NCBI GenBank assembly: GCA_902493835.1
Contig: CABURG010000117.1
Coordinates: 1 to 5,433 of the forward strand
Length of the DNA stretch: 5,433 nucleotides
Source: an uncultured Collinsella sp.
GTDB taxonomy: Bacteria > Actinomycetota > Coriobacteriia > Coriobacteriales > Coriobacteriaceae
Direction: 5' to 3'
Shown here: one piece after another, positions 1-4,982 of the stretch
Layout: each line of letters starts with the position of its first letter
Position numbering within the stretch: position 1 is the stretch's first letter
Program-made: the position numbers and the translations under genes
The notes under the pieces: generated by a model
The model's database searches: none
What the model saw: only the letters and a program-made list of their open reading frames with translations
What the model was told of the DNA's origin: nothing

Positions 1-390
1 CACCTCGCGCCAAAAGAGCAGCGGCACGCCAGCCTCGGCGCAGCCCTCCTCAAACACGCGGCGGGCATCCTCTACGCCCTTGTCGTCCTGCGGAAAGAAC
101 AGCATGGCCACGCCATAGTCGCCCTCTGCCGGCAGAATCTGGCCGCACTTTTGAGCCTCTTTACGGAAAAAGTGATGCGGAACCTGGAACAGGATGCCAG
201 CGCCGTCGCCGGTATTCTTCTCGAGTCCCGTACCGCCGCGGTGCTCCAAGTTGACCAGAATGGACAGCGCATCGTCCAGAATCTGGTGATGGCGCTCGCC
301 GTTGATATCGGCAAGCGCGCCGATGCCACATGCATCGTGGTCGAATTCGGGGCGATAAAGGCCCTGCTGCTGAGCGGAATCTGCCTGCAT
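1..390 (-). CDS. gltB: Glutamate synthase large subunit, N-terminal part (cut by window edge)
   Basis: Glutamate synthase (GOGAT) moves the amide nitrogen of glutamine to 2-oxoglutarate; its N-terminal domain is a class II (Ntn-type) glutamine amidotransferase acting in the cytoplasm. The 130 codons visible begin at ATG 390 and run off the left edge. The signature is clear: Cys21 in HDACGIG would be the nucleophile exposed after removal of a 20-residue propeptide. NLEHRGGTG follows, with Arg51 thirty residues after the Cys as in the family, then TGDGAGIL at residues 60-67 and the FRKEA/LPAEGDYGVAMLFFP region. A strong ribosome binding site (AGGGGAGG) lies 6 nt before ATG, which fixes the start. 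The gene is divergent from mntH across a 521-bp intergenic region holding a repeat array. Only the amidotransferase start is seen, so the FMN and Fe-S domains cannot be checked. The identification is secure at family level. Confidence 0.93.
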   Translation of the reverse strand, partial: MQADSAQQQGLYRPEFDHDACGIGALADINGERHHQILDDALSILVNLEHRGGTGLEKNTGDGAGILFQVPHHFFRKEAQKCGQILPAEGDYGVAMLFFPQDDKGVEDARRVFEEGCAEAGVPLLFWREV

Positions 391-570
391 CGCGATCCTC
401 CCCTAGATATTTAGACAGTCAGTTGAATAGGCATACTAGGAGCATCGCCGGTCTGTTGTGTTTCCCGCCCGTTTCGAAACAATCGCGTAACGCACGCCCT
501 ACGAGTGGACACCGCCGACCTCAAGGACAACGACAAGGGCCCCAAGTTCGACCTGTAAACTCACCGCTTC
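391..570. other. Intergenic leader region between gltB and the repeat array
   Basis: This is the left third of the divergent gltB/mntH intergenic region. It should hold the gltB promoter, reading leftwards, but no convincing -35/-10 pair is visible. It contains a perfect 10-bp palindrome, GTTTCGAAAC (471-480), and a short stretch with gene-like codon usage at 505-558, listed separately. No RNA gene or complete ORF is supported. Confidence 0.5.
505..558 (+). other. Possible 3'-end remnant of a lost gene, or tiny ORF
   Basis: From GTG at 505 the frame reads VDTADLKDNDKGPKFDL and then TAA at 556-558. The codons (GAC, CTC, AAG, AAC, GGC, CCC, TTC, CTG) are those the neighbouring genes prefer, and the peptide looks like a charged protein C-terminus. 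Upstream the frame stays open only to a TGA at 424, has no ATG, and loses this codon bias. There is no ribosome binding site for the GTG. It could be the tail of a deleted gene or simply chance. Confidence 0.25.
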
Positions 571-792
571 AAACATCTCAATCTGTAACAGTAAGACCCA
601 ATTTCGACGACTAACTGTTACAGATTGAGATGTTTTCGAGAGACGGTTCCGAATGTCTCAATCTGTAACACGGAGGGCCGGCTTTTGCAGCCAACTGTTA
701 CAGATCGAGATTTTCCATAGGACCATTTCTCCCTGTCTCGATCTGTAACACCTAGGCCCAATTTCCATCCCTAGTTGTTACAAATCAAAACA
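571..792. repeat. Array of six 15-bp repeats in alternating orientation, exact 40-bp period
   Basis: The repeat is TCTCAATCTGTAACA or its reverse complement. Forward copies lie at 576-590, 656-670 and 736-750; reverse copies at 616-630, 696-710 and 776-790. Start positions differ by exactly 40 bp each time, leaving five linkers of exactly 25 bp. Copies 1 and 2 form an inverted pair that extends to 22 perfect base pairs (571-592 with 614-635). The second pair has one mismatch in 15 and the third has three, so conservation falls toward mntH. The first, third and fifth linkers resemble one another (shared CCCAATTTC in the first and fifth, an AG before it, CTAAC-like ends) and differ from the second and fourth, giving a true unit of 80 bp. 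The geometry resembles BIME arrays of REP sequences, but the sequence is not one I recognise. It is not a CRISPR array, because repeats alternate in orientation and linkers are related. Function is unknown. Confidence 0.93.
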
Positions 793-833
793 TTTCGCAG
801 CCCCCCTTCATCATCCTAATCAAAACAGCAATT

Positions 834-861
834 TTGTTAGTACTGGTTAACTTTTTAGCCT
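834..861 (+). promoter_or_regulatory. Probable mntH promoter
   Basis: A -35-like TTGTTA (834-839) and a -10-like TAGCCT (856-861) are separated by 16 bp, about 50 bp before the mntH start. Both boxes are imperfect, but the surrounding AT-rich stretch in an otherwise GC-rich region supports a promoter here. The -10 box overlaps the possible metalloregulator site at 845-866. Confidence 0.4.
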
Positions 862-866
862 AAACC
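845..866 (+). promoter_or_regulatory. Possible metalloregulator operator of mntH
   Basis: An imperfect inverted repeat, GGTTAA ... TAAACC, surrounds TTAGCCTAA (855-863). That nine-base core equals the centre of the known DtxR/IdeR-type consensus, while the outer bases do not match. It overlaps the -10 box of a metal-transporter gene, where an MntR/DtxR-type repressor would be expected. The regulator itself is not in the window, so this is an inference. Confidence 0.3.
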
Positions 867-911
867 GGGTATCCTTTGCGGCGTCAAGCAAACGGCACGC
901 AGGAGCGCACC

Positions 912-2168
912 ATGCTCAACCATCTCAAACAACACTTTGGCTCCCGACGCACCGGTGGTCACGGAGGCCTAGACATTGCGCGGCACATCGGCCCCGGGCT
1001 GCTCGTGACCGTCGGCTTTATCGACCCGGGCAACTGGGCCTCCAATATGGCCGCGGGCTCGCAGTTTGGCTACGCGCTGCTGTGGATCGTCACACTGTCC
1101 ACGATTATGCTCATTGTGCTGCAGCACAATGCGGCGCACCTGGGTATCGCCACGGGCGCCTGTCTTGCCGAGGCCACGACACGTTACCTCCCCCGCTTCG
1201 TTGGACGCACGGTGCTCGCCAGTGCCTATCTCGCGACCATCGCCACCGCCATGGCCGAAGTCCTGGGTGGCGCGATTGCCCTTCAAATGCTCTTTGGGCT
1301 GCCCGTGCGTGCGGGCTGCGTCATCGTGGCGGCAGTATCGATGGCGATGCTCATGACGAACTCCTACAAGCGTGCCGAACGCTGGATCATCGCCTTCGTA
1401 GGCGTGGTAGGACTCTCGTTTTTGGCCGAGCTTGCACTAGTCAAGGTCGACTGGCCGCAAGCCGCCGCAAGCTGGATCACGCCCAGTATGCCCACTGGCT
1501 CTGCCGCGATTATCGTGAGTGTCCTTGGTGCGGTCGTTATGCCCCACAACCTCTTTCTACACTCCGAGGTCATCCAATCCATGCACTTCGAAGGCCAAGG
1601 CGAGCAGGTTATCGAAGAGCGTCTGCGCTATGAGCTCTTCGACACGCTCTTTTCGATGGGCGTGGGCTGGGCAATCAACTCGGCCATGGTCATCCTGGCC
1701 GCAACGACCTTCTTTGCGCACGGCATTGTCGTAGACGACCTCGCCGTCGCAGCGGACACGCTCTCCCCCATTCTGGGCCCAGCAAGCTCGACCATCTTTG
1801 CGGTGGCACTGCTGTTTGCGGGCATATCGAGTAGTGTGACGGCAGGCATGGCGGCGGGCACCATCACCGCGGGCATGTTCGACGAGGAATACGACATCCA
1901 CGACCGACATTCCTCGATTGGGGTGGCGGCATGTTTCGTCGGCGCAGTGGCGGCGTGTCTGGTCGTCCCAAATCCTTTTGAAGGTCTTATCTGGAGCCAG
2001 GCACTGCTGTCGCTTCAGTTGCCGATTACGGTCTTTGTGCTCATACGACTCACCAGTTCGCCCCGCGTCATGGGCAAATACGCCAACTCCCGCCCGCTCA
2101 ACGCGTTGCTCGTAGGGATCGGCGTCATCGTAACGGTTCTCGACATCGTGCTGCTAACGGGGATGTAA
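912..2168 (+). CDS. mntH: NRAMP-family divalent metal (Mn2+/Fe2+) transporter
   Basis: This is a proton-coupled importer of Mn2+ and probably Fe2+ in the cytoplasmic membrane. The 418-residue protein has about eleven hydrophobic segments, the normal NRAMP size. Both metal-site motifs are intact: DPGNW at residues 38-42 in the broken first helix (Asp and Asn ligands), and MPHNLFLHS from residue 210 in the sixth helix, whose Met is the soft ligand that favours Mn/Fe. GSQFGY and a TGACLAE segment are also typical. The start is ATG 912 because AGGAG lies 6 nt upstream; an in-frame TTG at 876 would add 12 residues of unlikely sequence. The gene stands alone, divergent from gltB and convergent with the rubredoxin gene. 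It has repeat copies on both sides and a possible DtxR/MntR-type site on its promoter. The symbol follows the family; exact metal preference is inferred. Confidence 0.92.
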   Translation: MLNHLKQHFGSRRTGGHGGLDIARHIGPGLLVTVGFIDPGNWASNMAAGSQFGYALLWIVTLSTIMLIVLQHNAAHLGIATGACLAEATTRYLPRFVGRTVLASAYLATIATAMAEVLGGAIALQMLFGLPVRAGCVIVAAVSMAMLMTNSYKRAERWIIAFVGVVGLSFLAELALVKVDWPQAAASWITPSMPTGSAAIIVSVLGAVVMPHNLFLHSEVIQSMHFEGQGEQVIEERLRYELFDTLFSMGVGWAINSAMVILAATTFFAHGIVVDDLAVAADTLSPILGPASSTIFAVALLFAGISSSVTAGMAAGTITAGMFDEEYDIHDRHSSIGVAACFVGAVAACLVVPNPFEGLIWSQALLSLQLPITVFVLIRLTSSPRVMGKYANSRPLNALLVGIGVIVTVLDIVLLTGM

Positions 2169-2198
2169 TTGGGATGGCGTGACTGTCCAGATATAACG

Positions 2199-2251
2199 TC
2201 TCAATCTGTAACACGTAAGAAGGCCGTTTTAAACCGTCAGATAAATCAAAA
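2199..2251. repeat. Extra copy of the 15-bp repeat downstream of mntH, with a decayed partner
   Basis: TCTCAATCTGTAACA at 2199-2213 is identical to the first forward copy of the array at 576-790. It is preceded by G and followed by CGTAAG, as in array flanks. The expected reverse partner is poorly kept: only AAATCAAAA at 2243-2251, identical to part of the most degenerate array copy, can be aligned, at a spacing 2 bp shorter than in the array. The forward copy is certain and the partner doubtful. It starts 31 bp after the mntH stop codon. Confidence 0.75.
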
Positions 2252-2283
2252 GGGCCCCGGCCGAGAATTCGACCGGGGCCCTT
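2250..2283 (-). terminator. Rho-independent terminator between convergent mntH and rubredoxin genes
   Basis: An 11-bp perfect stem (AAGGGCCCCGG with its complement) continues for three more pairs after one mismatch. Read on the minus strand, the hairpin is followed by a T-rich run (CTTTTGATTT), so it should end the rubredoxin transcript. On the plus strand no T-run follows, so it could stop mntH transcription only weakly. Confidence 0.75.
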
Positions 2284-2323
2284 GGACAGAGCTCTGTATA
2301 GCTAATCGCCGTGTGTCTACGAG

Positions 2324-2467
2324 TTACTCCTCGACGAGCTCAAACTCATCGGGGCCGACGCCGCAGACCGGACATACGTAATCCTCGGGCAGCTCGGGCG
2401 TGTCGACCTCAACCTCGTAACCGCAAACGGTGCACACAAACTTATACGTCTTCTTCTCCTCAGCCAT
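2324..2467 (-). CDS. Small rubredoxin-like electron carrier (47 aa)
   Basis: This is a one-iron, Cys4 electron-transfer protein of the cytoplasm. The whole 47-residue product is one domain: CTVCGY at residues 12-17 and CPVCG at 32-36 give the four iron ligands, and GPDEFE follows as in rubredoxins. Only 16 residues separate the two CxxC pairs. Classical rubredoxins have about 29, so the long middle loop is missing, as in the C-terminal domains of rubrerythrins. The start is ATG 2467, with AGGAG about six bases before it. The gene lies 89 bp downstream of a flavin reductase-like gene on the same strand, suggesting joint function, but it also has its own good promoter. It ends in a strong hairpin terminator. 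Rubredoxins in anaerobes feed flavodiiron proteins, rubrerythrin or superoxide reductase; which one applies here cannot be told. Confidence 0.88.
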   Translation of the reverse strand: MAEEKKTYKFVCTVCGYEVEVDTPELPEDYVCPVCGVGPDEFELVEE

Positions 2468-2511
2468 GATGTTCTCCTCTCGAACGCGACTGGTGATGTA
2501 CTTCGTTTATT

Positions 2512-2539
2512 AGTATAGATTCTCAATAATATAATGCAA
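2512..2539 (-). promoter_or_regulatory. Probable promoter of the rubredoxin gene
   Basis: On the minus strand TTGCAT (2539-2534) and TATACT (2517-2512) are separated by 16 bp in a sharply AT-rich stretch, about 45 bp before the start codon. The -10 box matches the consensus at five of six positions. It implies the small carrier can be expressed apart from the flavoprotein upstream. Confidence 0.55.
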
Positions 2540-2546
2540 GTATTTT

Positions 2547-2559
2547 TAGAACATTTCTA
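2547..2559. promoter_or_regulatory. 13-bp palindrome at the flavoprotein stop codon
   Basis: TAGAA-CAT-TTCTA is a perfect 5-3-5 inverted repeat. It contains the flavin reductase stop codon and lies just upstream of the rubredoxin promoter. It could be an operator for that promoter. It is too short and AT-rich to be a convincing terminator, and it may be chance. Confidence 0.25.
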
Positions 2560-3060
2560 GCCTTGATACGACGAAGCCTTGGGCGGCGTCTTGCCCTTCA
2601 AGACCTTGTGATAGTAGTCATAGGTCAGCGGGGCCTCGCCGCTCAAGCGCTCGGCGTCCTCCACCTCGCCGATAAAGAGCAGGTGCGTGCCCACATCCAC
2701 GGTATCAATCAGACGGCAGCTAAACAGCGCCGCCGCGTGCTCGGGCACATAGGGCATGCCTAGCGCGGTCTCGTGGGTCTCGTACTTGGCAAACTTGTCG
2801 TAGCCACTGCTGGTGCGGAAGCCAAAGTTGCCGATATAGAGCATGTCGGCCGTCTGATCGATCACGGCCAGCGCAAAGGCCTTAGCCGATGCGATTACGC
2901 CGGACGTGACATTTTCCTTGTTCACGGCAATCGAGATGCGCGGCGGCTCGGATGTCACCTGCACCGCTGTGTTGATAACGCAGCCGGCACGCAGCCCGTC
3001 CGTCGCGGCACTCACCACGTACAGGCCACTCGGCATGGTAAAGAACGCAGTTTTGTCCAT
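2557..3060 (-). CDS. Flavin reductase-like FMN-binding protein, Hrb-type
   Basis: This 167-residue protein belongs to the flavin reductase-like, FMN-binding split-barrel family. The N-terminus carries the usual MPSGLYVVSA start, GCVINTAVQVTSEPPRISIAV (from residue 26), which forms the FMN site, and NFGFRTSSGYDKF. It also has VDVGTHLLFIGEV (the family's GDHTLFIGEV) and ends with YYHKVLKGKTPPKASSY. That last motif is the linker that joins this domain to a rubredoxin in high-molecular-weight rubredoxins such as Moorella Hrb; here the protein stops and a separate rubredoxin gene follows. It may therefore take electrons from NAD(P)H and pass them to that rubredoxin, a role I infer. The start is ATG 3060, with AGGGGAG upstream; the frame stays open to 3222 but has no family-like sequence there. 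It follows the smpB terminator, so it needs its own promoter, which I could not pinpoint. Confidence 0.85.
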   Translation of the reverse strand: MDKTAFFTMPSGLYVVSAATDGLRAGCVINTAVQVTSEPPRISIAVNKENVTSGVIASAKAFALAVIDQTADMLYIGNFGFRTSSGYDKFAKYETHETALGMPYVPEHAAALFSCRLIDTVDVGTHLLFIGEVEDAERLSGEAPLTYDYYHKVLKGKTPPKASSYQG

Positions 3061-3111
3061 AACGATCACTCCCCTAGCTCGGGTTGGAACCTCATGGATG
3101 TATGTACCCAC

Positions 3112-3145
3112 AAAAAAGGCGGCACCCATAACGGACGCCGCCTTT
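3112..3145 (-). terminator. Rho-independent terminator of the TPR-smpB transcript
   Basis: On the minus strand AAAGGCGGC (3145-3137) pairs with GCCGCCTTT (3123-3115) around a 13-nt loop, and the stem runs into a TTTTTT tract ending at 3112. It lies about 120 bp past the smpB stop codon and about 50 bp before the flavin reductase start, separating the two transcripts. Confidence 0.85.
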
Positions 3146-3188
3146 GAGACATATGTGTCAGAACAGTAAGAAAGATGAGACGCCCGCA

Positions 3189-3253
3189 GTTGCGGTGAAA
3201 TAGGGACTGAATAGTCCCTCAATCAGGCAAAACAGTCCGTATTCCACCGCAAC
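3189..3253 (-). repeat. 65-bp inverted repeat with nested hairpin in the smpB 3' untranslated region
   Basis: Arms of 21 bp (3189-3209 and 3233-3253) match at 19 positions around a 23-nt spacer; the outer 14 read GTTGCGGTG-R-AATA. A second, perfect 7-bp hairpin (AGGGACT, loop, AGTCCCT, at 3202-3219) uses bases that also belong to the left arm, so inner and extended outer stems exclude each other. In minus-strand RNA the outer mismatch becomes a G-U pair. It lies between the smpB stop codon and its terminator. It could be a dispersed palindromic element or an RNA-stability structure; I do not recognise it. Confidence 0.8.
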
Positions 3254-3266
3254 TTATGAAGGGTGG

Positions 3267-3737
3267 TCAGCGATTGCGCTCTTTGAGGGCGCGGTCGATC
3301 TCGCGTTGGACATCACGCTTGGCCATGTCCTCGCGCTTGTCGTAGAGCTTCTTGCCGCGACCCAGACCCAGCAGCAGCTTTACGCGGCCGTCGGTATTAA
3401 AGTAGAGCTCCAACGGAACCAGCGCATAACCACGGTTGCGAAGTTTGCCGTCAAGAAAGTCGATCTCCTTGCGGTGCAGCAGCAGACGACGCCGACGGTC
3501 GGGATCGCGATTCCACACGCCACCATGGCTATAAGGGTGGATATGCAGGCCGACGAGCCAGCACTCCCCGCCGCGGATCAGCGCGAAGGTATCGGTGATC
3601 TGGCAGGCGCGCTCGCGAATCGACTTGACCTCGGTGCCGCTCAGTTCAATGCCACACTCAAACGTCTCATCGATAAAGTACTCGTGATGCGCCGAGCGAT
3701 TCTTGGAAATGAGCTTGCGCTCGCGCTTACTGGGCAT
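3267..3737 (-). CDS. smpB: SsrA-binding protein SmpB
   Basis: SmpB binds tmRNA and brings it to stalled ribosomes for trans-translation, releasing ribosomes from broken mRNAs and tagging the peptide for degradation. The 156-residue product has the normal family length and all expected blocks: a lysine-rich start, ELSGTEVKSIR (residues 31-41), the ITDTFALI strand, HIHPYSHGG, the LVPLELYFN strand and the RVKLLLGLGRGKK block. It ends with the basic C-terminal tail starting KLYDKR (130-135), which enters the decoding site. The start is ATG 3737, with AAGGAGG 6 nt upstream; the frame is open further upstream only because it overlaps the preceding gene. That gene ends 11 bp inside smpB, so translation is probably coupled. 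The tmRNA gene, often nearby in bacteria, is not in this window. A 65-bp inverted repeat and a terminator follow. Confidence 0.96.
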   Translation of the reverse strand: MPSKRERKLISKNRSAHHEYFIDETFECGIELSGTEVKSIRERACQITDTFALIRGGECWLVGLHIHPYSHGGVWNRDPDRRRRLLLHRKEIDFLDGKLRNRGYALVPLELYFNTDGRVKLLLGLGRGKKLYDKREDMAKRDVQREIDRALKERNR

Positions 3738-4644
3738 CGCCGGCCTCCTTGGCTCCATCGGCGTTTGAGCCCGCAGCCTCGCGCTTTGCCTTGCGCTCGG
3801 CGTTGAGCTCGGCGTCGCTCTCGCGCACCAGTTTGATAATCGCCGCGCAGGCTTCCTCGCCCACCAAGTCGCGAGCACGCACCGTCAGGCGCGTCGCCTC
3901 CTGCTTGTCGCCGTCGCTTGCAGCATCGGTCGCGCACATAATCAGGCAGATGGCAATCTCGGCCGAAGGTGAGGTCGGAACGCCCTGCAACGCCAGCTCG
4001 CCCATCACGTGCTCGTCGCTCTCCTCGGCGGCATCCGGATAGGTAGTATGGATCTTGTTGAGCAGGCGCGTCGTATGCGCATCGTTGGGCGCCAGGCGCA
4101 GCGCCAGACGCGCGCAGCCCACGGCAGCCGAAACGTTCTCGGTCTCGGGCTCCAAGAAGTACTGACCTAGATTGGCGTAAGCGCGGGCGGCGCACTTGCC
4201 ATCGCTTGCACGCTCCAGCACCGAGAACGAGAGCGATGCCCATTCCTGCTTGTCCTCGAGAGCGCGGAACAGCTCGGCCAAATCCAAGCGATAGTTGCAG
4301 TTCATGGGGTCCCAACGCACAGCCTGCATCAAGGCGTTACGAGCACTCACATAATCCTGCTGGCGAATGTAGGCAAACGCCATGTCGGAGTACAGGCGGT
4401 CAAAGGGAACCTCGACCTGCACCAGCTCGCGCGGATCCTTCTCCACGCGGCGATAGGCCAGGCGCTCAAACTTGCTGTCGAAGCTAAAGTACTGGCGCTT
4501 CTCCTCCGTCTTGCACTCAGCGTCGATATACTCCTCGGCGAGCTCCACCAGACGCTCAAGCAGCGGCGTCGCCGTAGCCAGGTCGCCCTGCGCCAGATAG
4601 TTCTCGGCATACGTGATGTCTTCCAAGCTGATAGGCAGGTCCAT
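3727..4644 (-). CDS. Tetratricopeptide-repeat protein of unknown role
   Basis: The 305-residue protein is predicted to be cytoplasmic, with no signal peptide or membrane segment. It is almost entirely helical. A clear TPR unit lies at about residues 81-114 (LYSDMAFAYIRQQDYVSARNALMQAVRWDP), with weaker repeats before it (LAQGDLATATPLLERLVELAEEYI) and after it, around 151-186, ending LALRLAPND. The last 30 residues are charged and alanine-rich, probably a disordered tail. TPR proteins mediate protein contacts, and no enzyme motif is visible, so no function is assigned. The start is ATG 4644, with GAGGAG 5 nt upstream. Its stop overlaps smpB by 11 bp and both share the terminator at 3112-3145, so it is made together with SmpB and may serve translation or stress, which is only an inference. 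No convincing promoter was found in the ~60 bp between its start and the tRNA terminator. Confidence 0.85.
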   Translation of the reverse strand: MDLPISLEDITYAENYLAQGDLATATPLLERLVELAEEYIDAECKTEEKRQYFSFDSKFERLAYRRVEKDPRELVQVEVPFDRLYSDMAFAYIRQQDYVSARNALMQAVRWDPMNCNYRLDLAELFRALEDKQEWASLSFSVLERASDGKCAARAYANLGQYFLEPETENVSAAVGCARLALRLAPNDAHTTRLLNKIHTTYPDAAEESDEHVMGELALQGVPTSPSAEIAICLIMCATDAASDGDKQEATRLTVRARDLVGEEACAAIIKLVRESDAELNAERKAKREAAGSNADGAKEAGDAQ

Positions 4645-4703
4645 GACAACTCCTCGGTCCGGGCGGCAGACTCAACGCGCGCCTTAAATATCGGTCAATA
4701 CAC

Positions 4704-4731
4704 AAAACCCGGGTCTCTTACGAGGCCCGGG
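4704..4731 (-). terminator. Terminator of the tRNA-Gln/tRNA-Glu transcript
   Basis: A 24-nt hairpin (4708-4731) has the stem CCCGGG with complement plus an inner CTC/GAG block around a four-base loop. On the minus strand the loop is GTAA and the hairpin is followed by TTTTGTG. It lies 10 bp past the 3' end of tRNA-Glu and before the TPR gene. Confidence 0.8.
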
Positions 4732-4741
4732 CGTTCAATTT

Positions 4742-4818
4742 TGGTAGCCCGTACCAGATTCGAACTGGTGATCTCCGCCTTGAGAGGGCGGCGTCCTAAA
4801 CCGCTAGACGAACGGGCC
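4742..4818 (-). tRNA. tRNA-Glu, anticodon CTC
   Basis: The 77-nt sequence folds as a complete cloverleaf. The acceptor arms GGCCCGT and ACGGGCT have one G-U pair at the end. The anticodon stem CCGCC/GGCGG closes the loop CTCTCAA, which gives anticodon CTC reading GAG. The T arm is ACCAG-TTCGAAT-CTGGT. The discriminator is A and the CCA end is encoded (4742-4744). It is the second gene of a two-tRNA transcript. Confidence 0.95.
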
Positions 4819-4835
4819 ATATGTAGCAAATGCAA

Positions 4836-4909
4836 TGGCTGGGATGGAGGGAGTCGAACCCCCATTGACGGAACCAGAATCCGCTGTCCTGCCATTAGAC
4901 GACATCCCA
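4836..4909 (-). tRNA. tRNA-Gln, anticodon CTG
   Basis: The 74-nt cloverleaf has acceptor arms TGGGATG/CATCCCA, discriminator G and an encoded CCA. The anticodon loop TTCTGGT, between GCGGA and TCCGT, gives anticodon CTG reading CAG. The T arm carries GGTTCGACTCC. The U1-A72 end pair is typical of bacterial tRNA-Gln. It precedes tRNA-Glu in transcription, with 17 bp between them. Confidence 0.95.
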
Positions 4910-4953
4910 ATGACTGCATCGCTGCGCTCGGCTGTGCCTTTGCGCAAGAAAGA

Positions 4954-4982
4954 AATATACGGGAAGTCTCGCCGTGACGCAA
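4954..4982 (-). promoter_or_regulatory. Probable promoter of the tRNA pair
   Basis: On the minus strand TTGCGT (4982-4977) and TATATT (4959-4954) are exactly 17 bp apart. The -10 box matches the consensus at five of six positions and lies about 45 bp before the tRNA-Gln 5' end. This suits a constitutive promoter with a short processed leader. Confidence 0.6.

Noticed and set aside
571..792. CRISPR array
   Set aside because: Repeats are only 15 bp, alternate in orientation, and the linkers are related to each other; no cas gene is in the window.
876..911. Earlier TTG start for mntH
   Set aside because: It adds 12 residues with no family likeness and lacks a ribosome binding site, while ATG 912 has AGGAG at 6 nt.
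2286..2297. Perfect 12-bp palindrome ACAGAGCTCTGT
   Set aside because: Short, lies between the rubredoxin stop codon and its terminator, with no promoter nearby; chance is the simplest explanation.
3061..3222. N-terminal extension of the flavin reductase
   Set aside because: The open frame runs through the smpB terminator and part of the 65-bp palindrome; ATG 3060 has a ribosome binding site and begins the family sequence.
3641..4315. 224-residue minus-strand ORF inside the TPR gene, and the 5' extension of the smpB frame
   Set aside because: Both are arginine-rich shadow translations of the TPR gene in other frames, with no ribosome binding site or family motifs.
4742..4909. Functional link between tRNA-Gln/Glu and gltB
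   Set aside because: The genes lie 4 kb apart with unrelated genes between them; sharing the amino acids Gln and Glu is not evidence of a link.
4742..4909. tRNA-associated attachment site or integrated element
   Set aside because: No integrase is present and I saw no duplicated tRNA 3' end in the window.
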